Source: Megasphaera sp. (lineage in GTDB: Bacteria > Bacillota > Negativicutes > Veillonellales > Megasphaeraceae). From it: a DNA stretch of 64,000 nt. Below the pieces are notes generated by a model that saw only the letters and a list, made by a program, of their open reading frames with translations, was not told the origin of the DNA and ran no database searches. Position numbers and translations under genes: made by a program. Location of the stretch: NCBI GenBank assembly GCA_022641375.1, contig JALCDF010000001.1, positions 53,125 through 117,124 of the forward strand, read 5' to 3'. Below are positions 1 through 9,167 of this stretch, piece by piece; the stretch's first letter is position 1; every line of letters begins with the position of its first letter.

Positions 1-572
1 GGAAGATTCAGGATAACGTGTGTACAATTACGAAACGGATATTTCTGTATCATCATCAGAGCATCGATATACTCCGCCAGCGTATGGCCGCGGTTGATTT
101 TCTGCAACGTCTTGTAATTCACGGTCTGCAAGCCGAATTCAACAAGAATATCCACACCATATTTTTCTTTGATTTCCGCCATGATATCCAAATAAGTTTC
201 ATTGATGCAGTCCGGCCGGGTCGCAATCGCCAAGCCGACAATATCCGGCTGACAAGCTTCGATAAGATATTGCCGGAATTGTTCCGGATCCAAATAGGTA
301 TTGGTAAAATTTTGGAAATAAGAAATAAATTTATTCGCTTTATATTTTGGCTGGATATGAGCAATATTAGCGGCAATCTGCTGCTGTATCGTTACCGAAG
401 ACGGCAGATTTTCATATCCGGCGCCAATAGAACCACAAAAGACACAGCCTCTCGTTCCCAGTGTACCATCCCGATTGGGACATGTATCAGGAATACTGAT
501 TGGCAATTTATAGACTTTTTCACCATATGTATTTTTTAAATATGCAGAATAGACCCCATATCGTTCGTTCAT
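1..572 (-). CDS. Radical SAM protein, TIGR01212/YhcC-like (partial, runs off left edge)
   Basis: The frame is open from an ATG at 572-570 to the window edge, about 190 codons without a stop, so the C-terminus is missing. Residues about 24-40 read CPNRDGTLGTRGCVFC, the unusual widely spaced cysteine motif of the TIGR01212 (YhcC/YtqA) branch of radical SAM enzymes, which binds a [4Fe-4S] cluster and S-adenosylmethionine. Other family hallmarks follow, such as IATRPDCI and VEFGLQT. The RBS is AGGAG four bases before the ATG. It lies 77 bp downstream of another radical SAM gene on the same strand, so the two may be cotranscribed. The substrate is not established for this family; a tRNA or nucleotide target is only a guess. 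Confidence 0.85.
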   Translation of the reverse strand, partial: MNERYGVYSAYLKNTYGEKVYKLPISIPDTCPNRDGTLGTRGCVFCGSIGAGYENLPSSVTIQQQIAANIAHIQPKYKANKFISYFQNFTNTYLDPEQFRQYLIEACQPDIVGLAIATRPDCINETYLDIMAEIKEKYGVDILVEFGLQTVNYKTLQKINRGHTLAEYIDALMMIQKYPFRNCTHVILNL

Positions 573-649
573 AATACTCCTTATAAAATGTAAGCTTATC
601 TAGTATCGGATCGTATACTCCCATGCCTTCCGCCATGCAGATGAATATA

Positions 650-2404
650 TCAGGAACCCGCTATATGCTGTGGCACAAACTGCCACGTTACTCCGGTCTT
701 ATGATTTTCCGCCAGCATATATACCGGGCCCTGCGGAATCGTCGTATAGCGGCTCAGTTCTTTTTGCGTTTCCGCTCCGACTTCCCATATACGATAATGC
801 ATCTTGATGTCCCGCCAATTCGTGAATCGATATTCTGGGACGTACTGCCGCATCCATTGTTCCTGACGAAACAACGGATCGGTTGCTTCCCGCCCGGCTT
901 CGTGCCAGCCTAAGAAATCCATTTTTAAACGGAACCGGAAAAAGGTAAGCATGTCCAGAGTCAGCAGATCCACAGCGATTTTCTTTTCTCCATCGCACAG
1001 GTCCAGTACCTGACAAATGCAGTGGTAGAGGAACTGGCAGAGTTTTTCATCAGAAATGGCGACTTCATCATAATGCAAGGCCAGCCATTCATCGGTAATC
1101 TTCTCATACAAGGAAAAATAATCCGGCGCAGCAAGGCGGGCCAGATAATCACACAAATAAAGGAATTTGCCGGCATTATATGTCCGTTCAAAAACGTCTT
1201 CAAAAACCTTCATATACCGTACCTTTTCATACGGCAGCCATGCCGTTGCCAGCACTTCATAAGGCCCGCAGGGATCATATTTATACTCAGCTGGATAATC
1301 GCGACGGATTCCGGACCCCTTCAGGAGCTTCAGGAAGCCGATTTGCAATTTATGAGGATGAAGCGCGTAAATATCATCAAAGGATTGCTGCAGATGGTCA
1401 TACGTTTCAAAAGGCAGTCCTACGATGAGATCCAGATGGATGTGAATGTTATCATAGGATAACAGCTGCTGCATGATATATGTAATCCGGGCCCAGTCAT
1501 TATGACGGTGAATCGCTTTTAATGTAGGCTCGTATGTCGACTGGATACCCATTTCCAACTGAATCCTGCCTTTCGGGGCCTTGGCCAGCAGGGCCAGGTC
1601 TTCATCGCGAAGGACCCCTGGTTCAATTTCCAAATGGAAATTAATGGTTTTATCGAGGTGTATCATATATTCGATAAGGGGCCGGTGATGGCGGGGATTG
1701 CAGTTAAACGTACGATCAACGAATTTAATCTGATGTACGGATGCATCGACAAATTGTTGCAGTTCCCGTATCACAATTGGCACGGAACGAAACCGCACGT
1801 CATCGCTCATACCGGATAAACAATACTGGCAATGGAACGGACACCCACGGGAGCTTTCGTAATAGATGATCTTATGTGCTAATTGGCTGAAATCCTGCTG
1901 TTCATACGGGAACGGCAGCTTGTCCAGATCCGGTACTTCCTGGAAGGTTTCACTTCCCTGGATCGTACCGTCTACCCGGCCTAAGACACCGGGAACAGTC
2001 GTACCGCTGCCGCCATTTTCCAAATCGCGGACAAAGGACGGTACTATTATTTCTCCCTCGCCCTGAAACACATAATCAATATCAGGATACTGTTCCAGTA
2101 TCTCCCGGGCCGTATACGATACTTCCGGCCCGCCGACGGCAATGCGTACACCGGGCATAATCTGTTTAAGCAGGGAAATAACGTGACAGGTCATTTCAAT
2201 ATTCCATATATAACAGGAAAAGCCGATGACAGCTGCGTGGAAAGAATATATATGCCGCAGTATATCATAGGCATTCTGATTAATCGTGTATTCAGCCGTA
2301 ACGACGTCATTCAGGCCGGCATGCCGGCACGCAGTCACAAGACACCGCAAAGCCAGTGACGAATGGATGAATTTAGCATTCAACGTTGTCAGCAATATTT
2401 TCAT
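650..2404 (-). CDS. B12-binding domain radical SAM protein with DUF4080-type C-terminus
   Basis: The 584-residue protein starts with a Rossmann-like cobalamin-binding domain (about residues 1-140; GFSCYIWNIE near 61-70, GGPEVSYTA near 91). A radical SAM core follows, with the cluster motif CPFHCQYC giving Cys188, Cys192 and Cys195, then a long C-terminal region of the kind annotated DUF4080. The family transfers methyl groups or makes C-C bonds on unknown substrates. B12 binding here is probably base-off without the full DxHxxG signature, which I do not see. It is divergent from nadE and upstream of the TIGR01212-type gene. The family call is firm, the function is not. Confidence 0.85.
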   Translation of the reverse strand: MKILLTTLNAKFIHSSLALRCLVTACRHAGLNDVVTAEYTINQNAYDILRHIYSFHAAVIGFSCYIWNIEMTCHVISLLKQIMPGVRIAVGGPEVSYTAREILEQYPDIDYVFQGEGEIIVPSFVRDLENGGSGTTVPGVLGRVDGTIQGSETFQEVPDLDKLPFPYEQQDFSQLAHKIIYYESSRGCPFHCQYCLSGMSDDVRFRSVPIVIRELQQFVDASVHQIKFVDRTFNCNPRHHRPLIEYMIHLDKTINFHLEIEPGVLRDEDLALLAKAPKGRIQLEMGIQSTYEPTLKAIHRHNDWARITYIMQQLLSYDNIHIHLDLIVGLPFETYDHLQQSFDDIYALHPHKLQIGFLKLLKGSGIRRDYPAEYKYDPCGPYEVLATAWLPYEKVRYMKVFEDVFERTYNAGKFLYLCDYLARLAAPDYFSLYEKITDEWLALHYDEVAISDEKLCQFLYHCICQVLDLCDGEKKIAVDLLTLDMLTFFRFRLKMDFLGWHEAGREATDPLFRQEQWMRQYVPEYRFTNWRDIKMHYRIWEVGAETQKELSRYTTIPQGPVYMLAENHKTGVTWQFVPQHIAGS

Positions 2405-2743
2405 GAACTTCTCTTTTCTATATACTTATATTTCTACTTATACTAACTGTGTTCTAGGAAATATTATACTACATCAAAAATTATTTTTATAGGGCCTGCC
2501 GCGCCTCATCACAACAAGTTGGACTCTAGCCCCCTGACTATGCAATCGTATCTTGCCGGTTCGCTCCCATGAGGAAATTGTTAAGAATGTATAAACTGGA
2601 TAGTTCGCACATTTTATGATACTATATTAGCATGATGCATAATCAAAATACTCATGGGAATGATCTTGCTTTAGCCCTGTTAACAATGCTAAAAAGGCAA
2701 GCGTTTCCGTGTCATATTACATTATTTCAAGGGAGGCATCCAT
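2405..2743. other. Divergent intergenic region with a GC-rich stem-forming block
   Basis: This 339-bp gap separates the minus-strand B12 radical SAM gene from nadE and must hold both promoters. Flanks are AT-rich, but about 2490-2575 is clearly GC-richer and contains CCTCAT (2503-2508) facing ATGAGG (2569-2574), which would close a stem on either strand. I matched it to no riboswitch, tRNA, SRP RNA, 6S RNA or tmRNA consensus. No open frame with a credible RBS was seen in it. Confidence 0.5.
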
Positions 2744-4648
2744 ATGCTGAAAATCGCTTTGGCCCAAATCAATATCCTCGCCGGTAATCCCCGTCATAAT
2801 ACGGCGACGATGAAAACGTACATATCCAAGGCTAAGAATGGTGGCTGCGATATCATCATCTTCCCGGAACTTTCTATCCCGGGATACTTTATCGGTGACA
2901 TTTGGGATCAGCCGGATTTTATCAATGAATGTATCAGCTTCGGCGATGAAATCAGATCGTTATCCGACAATATCGTCATCATTTTTGGCAACGTCGCTAA
3001 GGAATCAGACCGGCTCAACCTGGACGGCCGGACACGGAAATATAATGCCATGTTCATCGCCCAAAACGGACAGTGGCTTTCTCCTGCCCGCAGCCCGTAC
3101 CCGTTCTACATCAAAACACTGTTGCCGAATTATCGTGAATTCAATGATATACGCTATTTCACATCGCTCATGGAAGTAGCACAGGAACGGCATGCTTTCC
3201 CGGAAGACTTTTTATCCCCGGTACAGATTGCTTTCGATAAAGGACGCAAAATCTGCATCGGTCCGCTCATCTGCGAAGACAGCTGGGATGATAATTATCC
3301 ATTTAAGCCGATGTCCTATTTAAATGATACTTATGATATTGACTTGTTCATCAATATTTCCAGTTCGCCCTTCACCTTAGGCAAGACGAACCGCCGCCAC
3401 CGCCTCTTTGGGCAGGCAATCAAAAAAATAAACCGGCCGGCTATCTATGTGAACTGCACCGGCATCCAAAATAATGGCAAGAATATCTACACCTTCGATG
3501 GCTCCAGCAGTACCTATCAGAAAGACGGTTCGCTCCATTATGAATGCCATCCGTTCACTGAAGAAATGTCCATCGTCACCTGTGATGAAACATCAGGAAA
3601 ATTCGTTTCCCCGGTTCATCATAATCCACATCAGGACCAGACATCCGAAATATACCACAGCCTGCACTACGGCCTGCAGTCGTTCCTGGAAAGTATCGGC
3701 GTCAATAAAGTCGTCCTCGGTGTATCCGGCGGTATCGATTCAGCTGTAAATGCCGCTTTATATGCCACGGTATTATCGCCTGAAAACATCTTATTGGTCA
3801 ATATGCCAAGCTGCTATAATTCCAGCCTGACCAAAAATCTGGCTAAGCAGCTCGCCGATAATATCGACTGCCTGTATACCGTCATCCCGGTCCAGGACAG
3901 CCTGGAACTGACCCGCCATCAATTTGGCGAAGCGGCTCTCCTGCAGCAGGACTCAGCTGCCGGTCATTTGCAGCTCACGAGTTTTATCGAAGAAAACATT
4001 CAGGCCCGCGACCGTTCCAGCCGTATCTTAGCTGCTGCTGCTGCTTCCTTCGGCGGCGTCTTTACCTGTAATGCCAATAAAGCGGAATCAACAGTCGGCT
4101 ATGCAACCCTGTATGGCGACAGTGCCGGCTTCCTGGCCGCTACCGCAGATCTATGGAAACATCAGATTTACGATTTGGCCCGGTACCTCAACGAAAAGGT
4201 ATTCCGCCATGAAGTAGTCCCCCAGGGCTCCATCGATGTCGTCCCCAGCGCGGAACTTTCATCCGCTCAGGATATCACCAAGGGACAAGGAGATCCTCTC
4301 ATTTATCCCTATCATGATTATCTTTTCGCTTCTTTTGTAGAACGCTGGCAGCGGGCTACGCCGGAATCCATTTTGGAATGGTATCTTGACGGCACCCTGG
4401 AACAGCATATCGGCTGTGACGTCAACGTCCACACCCTCTTCCCTAAAGCAGGTGATTTTATTGCCGATTTGGAACGGTGGTGGCGTCTCATCGCCGGCTT
4501 TGCCGTCGCCAAACGCATTCAAAGTCCGCCTATCCTTTCTATCAGCCGCCGTTCCTTTGGCAATGATCTGCGGGAAGCCCAGCTCAAGCCATATTTTACC
4601 GTTCGCTACGAAAAATTAAAAGAAAAAGCGTTGGCACAAGACAAATAA
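2744..4648 (+). CDS. nadE: Glutamine-dependent NAD+ synthase
   Basis: This enzyme makes NAD+ from nicotinic acid adenine dinucleotide, ATP and glutamine in the cytoplasm. The 634 residues fit the two-domain glutamine-dependent form. An N-terminal nitrilase-fold glutaminase has the Glu-Lys-Cys triad: Glu42 in FPEL, Lys124 in KTLLPNYREF and Cys177 in ICEDSWDD. The C-terminal synthetase has the ATP-pyrophosphatase loop SGGIDS at 328-333. The start follows GGGAGG with good spacing. It is monocistronic, bounded by a divergent upstream gene and a terminator directly downstream that is shared with the convergent nucleoid-associated protein gene. Confidence 0.96.
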   Translation: MLKIALAQINILAGNPRHNTATMKTYISKAKNGGCDIIIFPELSIPGYFIGDIWDQPDFINECISFGDEIRSLSDNIVIIFGNVAKESDRLNLDGRTRKYNAMFIAQNGQWLSPARSPYPFYIKTLLPNYREFNDIRYFTSLMEVAQERHAFPEDFLSPVQIAFDKGRKICIGPLICEDSWDDNYPFKPMSYLNDTYDIDLFINISSSPFTLGKTNRRHRLFGQAIKKINRPAIYVNCTGIQNNGKNIYTFDGSSSTYQKDGSLHYECHPFTEEMSIVTCDETSGKFVSPVHHNPHQDQTSEIYHSLHYGLQSFLESIGVNKVVLGVSGGIDSAVNAALYATVLSPENILLVNMPSCYNSSLTKNLAKQLADNIDCLYTVIPVQDSLELTRHQFGEAALLQQDSAAGHLQLTSFIEENIQARDRSSRILAAAAASFGGVFTCNANKAESTVGYATLYGDSAGFLAATADLWKHQIYDLARYLNEKVFRHEVVPQGSIDVVPSAELSSAQDITKGQGDPLIYPYHDYLFASFVERWQRATPESILEWYLDGTLEQHIGCDVNVHTLFPKAGDFIADLERWWRLIAGFAVAKRIQSPPILSISRRSFGNDLREAQLKPYFTVRYEKLKEKALAQDK

Positions 4649-4660
4649 ATCATAGTACAT

Positions 4661-4693
4661 AAAGGATACGCCATTTTACGGCGTATCCTTTTT
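4661..4693 (+). terminator. Terminator of nadE, probably shared with the convergent gene
   Basis: A 12-bp perfect stem (4661-4672 with 4680-4691) closes a 7-base loop and is followed by Ts on the plus strand. It sits between the stops of two convergent genes, and the A-rich left flank could let it work on the minus strand as well. Confidence 0.85.
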
Positions 4694-4725
4694 AGTTGCT
4701 GACACAGCGGTATCCCTGTCGATTT

Positions 4726-5727
4726 TTATTTATTGGTAATCTTACAAATATTTTTCAATTCTATCGAGATGGTTCCGTCAGGATTATTGATGATCTGTAT
4801 ATAATCTGTATTTTCGATGTATTCGGACGGAAACGTGATTTCTATGCCCGTATCTGTCTTAATCTTATGATTTTTCCCCGTCTTGCGGGCATACTCTTTT
4901 TCAATGGACACATCCGCAGGCATCTGCGCTTCCCGGACCTGTGACTCAAATTCTTCCTGCATCTGCGGTGAATCGGCAAACACGCCGGCCCCCAGATTTT
5001 GCGGTGAGAAGGAATCGGCCGTTTCCGCATTTTCAACAAGATACTGCTTCGTCTTTGACAATGCCTCCACCGTGCTACCTCCATGATCTTCCGCCACTTT
5101 GGCAGCGATTTTGGTAACCATCTTCACGGCGTCTTTGCTGGAAATAACCGCCGTACATTGGAGTAATTTATCCGGCAATATATAGATATCCTGTCCGTCC
5201 ATTTGTCTTTTCTTATCGACGAACCGGACCGAAAAATCCCGGCAATTGATAAGCGCATAAGCTTCCGCCTTTTGTGCAGCTCCCGGCAAAATAGCCTGGT
5301 GCTGAATCAATTTATTGTATATCGCCCCATCATCATCGAGGATCTGATGAGTATACGCGGTCTTATTATCCAGCATCAGTATTCCCAGCCAGCGCACGTC
5401 ATCATCATCCTGAAAATCCACGACCAGAGCATCTACCGATTCAGGAACATCACAATGGCTCAGGATATCAAAAAGACTGCGCGCTGCTGAAGCCGCAAAT
5501 TCATCGAATTTCAGGGACCCCGCCGCCAAATTTTGGACCAGAGGCTGAAACTGACTCGTCGCATAAAAAGCCCCGGTCTGCTGACTGGCATCATGCCGGA
5601 TCTTATTGATGCGCTTATCTACATATTCATATACTACATCGCTGGAAAAATCCAATTCTTTTTGTGATAAAATACAAACATTCGTATTGAAATCCAACAC
5701 GTGGAGAATCGCCTTATTAATCAACAT
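4726..5727 (-). CDS. Nucleoid-associated protein, NdpA/YejK family
   Basis: The 333-residue protein matches the 37-kDa nucleoid-associated family (PF04245) in length and character. It starts with MLINKAILHVLD and has the typical alternating hydrophobic and acidic blocks (VDFQDDDDVRWLGILMLDNK near 105-124). Members bind DNA in the nucleoid; a precise role is not settled. It has no signal peptide or membrane segment. The AGGAG upstream is about 13 bases from the ATG, a little far, so initiation may be weak. It lies 50 bp downstream of the membrane phosphoesterase gene and may belong to the mutY transcript. Confidence 0.85.
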   Translation of the reverse strand: MLINKAILHVLDFNTNVCILSQKELDFSSDVVYEYVDKRINKIRHDASQQTGAFYATSQFQPLVQNLAAGSLKFDEFAASAARSLFDILSHCDVPESVDALVVDFQDDDDVRWLGILMLDNKTAYTHQILDDDGAIYNKLIQHQAILPGAAQKAEAYALINCRDFSVRFVDKKRQMDGQDIYILPDKLLQCTAVISSKDAVKMVTKIAAKVAEDHGGSTVEALSKTKQYLVENAETADSFSPQNLGAGVFADSPQMQEEFESQVREAQMPADVSIEKEYARKTGKNHKIKTDTGIEITFPSEYIENTDYIQIINNPDGTISIELKNICKITNK

Positions 5728-5777
5728 AAACTAATACCTGCTCCTTCTGAGGCTGTATTAACAGCCCTATACATTCA

Positions 5778-7040
5778 CTACTGACTCATCATTTCAAATA
5801 CAGATACTTCCCGGGAACATCCCATGCGGAATGGCAGCCAATGACCCGTTCCCCTGTTGACATACCCATAACAGCCGTCTTTGTGAAAAAGGCCGCGCAA
5901 ATACTTGAATCCCACAGCTTGCACCAACGGTCCCAGTGGGGCAAATTGTGCCCCATGGGTATGCCCGCAGAGCGTAAGGGGAATATGATGTGCAAACGCT
6001 TCATCAATAAAATCCGGATGGTGGGCCAACAGGATAACAAACGCATTGTCAGGAATCCCCTGCAATGCCGCCGTGACATATGATTCGCGGGCTTCATCAA
6101 ACGCTTCTTTGCCTCTGGCAAAACTGTAATCGACACCAGCAATATAAAACGGGATATCATCCCGTCCCTGGCGGCCTGCCAACTCGCTGCCCCGGCCGGG
6201 ACTGGCCATAAAATGGCTGTTGCGTAAAATCCGCACCGGTGTCTGTGTCAGCATGGCCGTAATATCATCAAAGCCGCGATAATATTCATGATTTCCATAG
6301 CAAAAATCGATGCCGTCAGGAAAACGGGCTGCATTGTCCACTAAGATCTGCTGAAATTCCGGCAATAACGACACTTCATCAATCAGATCACCGGTCATGA
6401 CCAACCGATTCACGTGCTGCTCAGCCAATGCATCCAGCGCTTCCTGCAACCGCCGGGGACTAAAAAATAAACCCATATGGACATCGGAAATCTGGCCGAT
6501 CCTATACCCTTCCAAATAATCCGGCAGGCCCGCAAATAACAGCGGATGTACGGTTACGGCCAAATCCTTTTCACCTAAAAAATTCCCGATCATTCCGGTT
6601 CCCAAAGACAGGACCGGAATCGCCGCTGCTGCCCCTTTAAGGAACGTCCGGCGTGACATCGTGCCTGACACAGGTACGGCTACAGCCGGCGGATTTTTTT
6701 TATGCTGAAGCCGCCGCCGAATCCATTGGATACCACGATATATGGCACAGCCGACAGCTGTCACCACCAGGACCGGCAATGCTAAAATAAACATGAACAG
6801 CCATCCCAATGAAGCAAGGGACCCGTACATCCAACCTATGGCCGCCTCTCCATCGGTAAAATAAGGAAAGGCATTCCCATAATAACATAAACATCCTACA
6901 GCCACCGCCGTACCGGCCATAGCCGCTGTAAAAACCGCCAATTTATGATTGGTCCGGTTAATAAAATTCCACAATACGACGGCTAGAACCGTAAAGCAGA
7001 ATAAACTGATCATAAAATTAATAAAAAAAGGCCCTCTCAT
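5778..7040 (-). CDS. Membrane-anchored metallophosphoesterase, YkuE/YaeI-like
   Basis: Three hydrophobic segments (about residues 5-27, 36-54, 72-101) precede a twin-arginine-like stretch SRRTFLKG at 129-136 with its own hydrophobic run, then a calcineurin-like phosphoesterase domain. Metal-binding motifs are visible: DVH at 186-188, GD at 217-218, GNHE at 249-252, AHHPD, and GHTHG near the C-terminus. Relatives hydrolyse phosphodiesters such as UDP-sugar lipids or cyclic nucleotides on the outer face of the membrane; the substrate here is unknown. Its ATG shares one base with the mutY stop (TAATG), which indicates translational coupling. The Tat-like motif after three other membrane segments is odd. 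Confidence 0.88.
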   Translation of the reverse strand: MRGPFFINFMISLFCFTVLAVVLWNFINRTNHKLAVFTAAMAGTAVAVGCLCYYGNAFPYFTDGEAAIGWMYGSLASLGWLFMFILALPVLVVTAVGCAIYRGIQWIRRRLQHKKNPPAVAVPVSGTMSRRTFLKGAAAAIPVLSLGTGMIGNFLGEKDLAVTVHPLLFAGLPDYLEGYRIGQISDVHMGLFFSPRRLQEALDALAEQHVNRLVMTGDLIDEVSLLPEFQQILVDNAARFPDGIDFCYGNHEYYRGFDDITAMLTQTPVRILRNSHFMASPGRGSELAGRQGRDDIPFYIAGVDYSFARGKEAFDEARESYVTAALQGIPDNAFVILLAHHPDFIDEAFAHHIPLTLCGHTHGAQFAPLGPLVQAVGFKYLRGLFHKDGCYGYVNRGTGHWLPFRMGCSREVSVFEMMSQ

Positions 7041-8098
7041 TATACCATAGCAGTGATTTTCCCATGCGGTCCGGCCCAGGGAATCGTCGTATATTGATCA
7101 CGACGCAGCCACTGCCAATCCTCCTTATCTATATCAACGCTGCCGCTAACTTCCTGCTCATAAATCGACATCTGCCATATTTTATGAGAAAAAACGTGTT
7201 TGAGCGTTCCAATCGGGACGGAGCAATCAGCCGGAACCTTCACCCCTGCCGTTTGCAGCAGATTGCGTACAGCCTTCCAGCCTTCTTCCCCTGCTCCCAT
7301 GACGTTGGGAAACTCCCACATCGAAGCCAGCAATCCTTTTTCCGGGCGGCGGTGTATCAGCCAATACGGTCCATTTGTTACCACCAGGACGGTAATCTTT
7401 TCAGTAGGTATGTCCTTTTTCGTAATACGTACGGGAAGCTCTTTTTCCCGCCCCGCCCTTTGGGCCCGGCAAATAGCTTGCAACGGGCATATATCACAAT
7501 GCGGGCTCTTGGGAATGCAGACCATCGCTCCAAAATCCATCAGTGCTTCATTAAAGGTACCGGGATTGTCAGCTGGAAGCTGTTCCTGTACCAGCACGGT
7601 AATTTTCTTTTTTACTTCTGTCGATAAAATATTTTCGCCAATATCATACAGTCTGGCAAAGACCCGCAGGACATTGCCATCTACGGCAGCGACAGGCTGG
7701 CCATAGGCAATGCTGAGGATAGCACCGGCCGTATAATCACCAATTCCTTTTAACTGCAAGATATCTTTTTTTGTATCCGGCACCTTGCCGCCATAGGCCG
7801 ATTGTACTTCACAAACGGCCTGATGGAGGTTACGGGCCCGGGAATAATATCCCAAGCCCTGCCACTGACGCAATACTTCATCCTGAGATGCTGCTGCCAG
7901 TGAAGGGATATCCGGAAATCGTTCCATCCAGCTATCATAATACGGCCGTACGGCTTCTACTTTTGTCTGTTGCAGCATGATTTCCGATACCCATACTTTA
8001 TAGGGATCACGCGGCGCATCGCATCGCCACGGAAGGTCACGGCGATGCGTACCGAACCACGTCAGCAACAGGGGCGCCCAATGTATCGTATCTGTCAT
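7040..8098 (-). CDS. mutY: A/G-specific adenine DNA glycosylase
   Basis: MutY removes adenine mispaired with 8-oxoguanine. The 352 residues show the helix-hairpin-helix LKGIGDYTAGAI at 116-127, catalytic Glu39 (SEIMLQQT) and Asp140 (VDGNV), and the iron-sulfur ligands Cys194, Cys201, Cys204 and Cys210 in the C-X6-C-X2-C-X5-C spacing of E. coli MutY. A NUDIX-like C-terminal domain for 8-oxoG recognition follows from about residue 230. It is first in a transcript with the membrane phosphoesterase, served by a strong promoter at 8194-8221. Confidence 0.97.
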   Translation of the reverse strand: MTDTIHWAPLLLTWFGTHRRDLPWRCDAPRDPYKVWVSEIMLQQTKVEAVRPYYDSWMERFPDIPSLAAASQDEVLRQWQGLGYYSRARNLHQAVCEVQSAYGGKVPDTKKDILQLKGIGDYTAGAILSIAYGQPVAAVDGNVLRVFARLYDIGENILSTEVKKKITVLVQEQLPADNPGTFNEALMDFGAMVCIPKSPHCDICPLQAICRAQRAGREKELPVRITKKDIPTEKITVLVVTNGPYWLIHRRPEKGLLASMWEFPNVMGAGEEGWKAVRNLLQTAGVKVPADCSVPIGTLKHVFSHKIWQMSIYEQEVSGSVDIDKEDWQWLRRDQYTTIPWAGPHGKITAMV

Positions 8099-8193
8099 AG
8101 TATTATCCTTCTATCCTGAATACATGTTTTACATCAATATGCTCAGTAGTATCCCTAAATTAAAATCTCCGGGTACTATCATCTGATTATACT

Positions 8194-8221
8194 ATTATAC
8201 TGATTGTATGCAGGGTGTCAA
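8194..8221 (-). promoter_or_regulatory. Sigma-A-type promoter for mutY
   Basis: On the minus strand TTGACA (8216-8221) and TATAAT (8194-8199) are both consensus and 16 bp apart. A second TATAAT-like hexamer lies just downstream. The transcript would carry a leader of about 90 nt before mutY. Confidence 0.8.
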
Positions 8222-8264
8222 TTTTTTTCAAGATGAGGGGATGTCATCAAGTTATTGAATACAG

Positions 8265-8293
8265 TTTAAAAAAAAGAAGTCCTATGCTACAAT
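8265..8293 (+). promoter_or_regulatory. Extended -10 promoter for the GalT-like gene
   Basis: TG-C-TACAAT (TG at 8285-8286, -10 at 8288-8293) is an extended -10 element, with a weak TTTAAA at -35 17 bp upstream. It lies 31 bp before the chosen ATG. Confidence 0.65.
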
Positions 8294-8324
8294 AGATATT
8301 AGATTGTGTAAAGGAGCCGCGATT

Positions 8325-9128
8325 ATGGAACTACATTCACCTCAGCATATACTTGAATATAACCTGGATCTGGGCAAGACCAAACCGGATACAGTGCATC
8401 GTGATGAGAAATATTGTCCTTTTTGCGATGTTTCCCATTTAAAAAATATCCTGGATACACAGGGTCATATGATTTGGCTGGAAAATGCCTATCCGGTCTT
8501 AAAAGATTCCTGGCAGACCTTAATCATTGAAACCAATGACTGCAATGGCGAATTTTCCAATTATACAGCCGCCTATGCTACGAAACTCATCCGTTTTGGC
8601 CTGGAAAAATGGCAGCAGGTAAAAGATATGCAGAAATTCAAGTCTGTCGTCTTCTACCGCAATCACGGCTATATGTCCGGAGGTACCATTCACCATCCGC
8701 ATTCACAAATCGTCGGCTTTGAAAAATATGACTATCATGAGGATATCCATCCGTATCATCTGATGGGTACCCCTATCCTCACTGAACCGGGTATCGAAAT
8801 CAATCTGTCATCACAGCCTATTATCGGTTTCTATGAAGTGAACCTCATCTTAAGTGATTATGATAAATTACCGCAATTCGTTCACTATATGCAGATTACA
8901 TCAGAATATTTCCGCCATAGTTTCATCAGCTTCAACGACAGCTACAATATTTTCTTCTATGATTTTCCCGACGATACTAATTTATACGTAAAAATCGTCC
9001 CCCGTTTCCTGACCAATCCGTTGTATGTCGGATATATGATTTCGCAAACAGCTAATAAAGGGCATACGGAACGATTCATGAATTCATTGAAGAAAAAACT
9101 GTTGCAGAAGCATTGCCATTTATTCTGA
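8325..9128 (+). CDS. GalT-like HIT-superfamily protein (DUF4931 type)
   Basis: The 267-residue protein has a CPFC zinc-type motif at 31-34 and NHGYMSGGTIHHPHSQIVG at about 113-131. This matches the glycine-rich stretch and catalytic His-Pro-His of galactose-1-phosphate uridylyltransferases and Ap4A phosphorylases. It is shorter than true GalT (about 340 residues), so a nucleotidyl transfer or hydrolase role is plausible but the substrate is unknown. I chose the ATG at 8325, eight bases after AAAGGAG; the TTG at 8304 in the same frame has no RBS. No galactose genes are nearby. Confidence 0.8.
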   Translation: MELHSPQHILEYNLDLGKTKPDTVHRDEKYCPFCDVSHLKNILDTQGHMIWLENAYPVLKDSWQTLIIETNDCNGEFSNYTAAYATKLIRFGLEKWQQVKDMQKFKSVVFYRNHGYMSGGTIHHPHSQIVGFEKYDYHEDIHPYHLMGTPILTEPGIEINLSSQPIIGFYEVNLILSDYDKLPQFVHYMQITSEYFRHSFISFNDSYNIFFYDFPDDTNLYVKIVPRFLTNPLYVGYMISQTANKGHTERFMNSLKKKLLQKHCHLF

Positions 9129-9167
9129 TTGCCTGCATACACCCCATAAGAAAGAAAGGAAGTATAT

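Noticed and set aside
18-539. Plus-strand open frame of 173 codons at the left edge
   Set aside because: It is antisense to the TIGR01212-type radical SAM gene, whose cysteine motif and RBS are clear.
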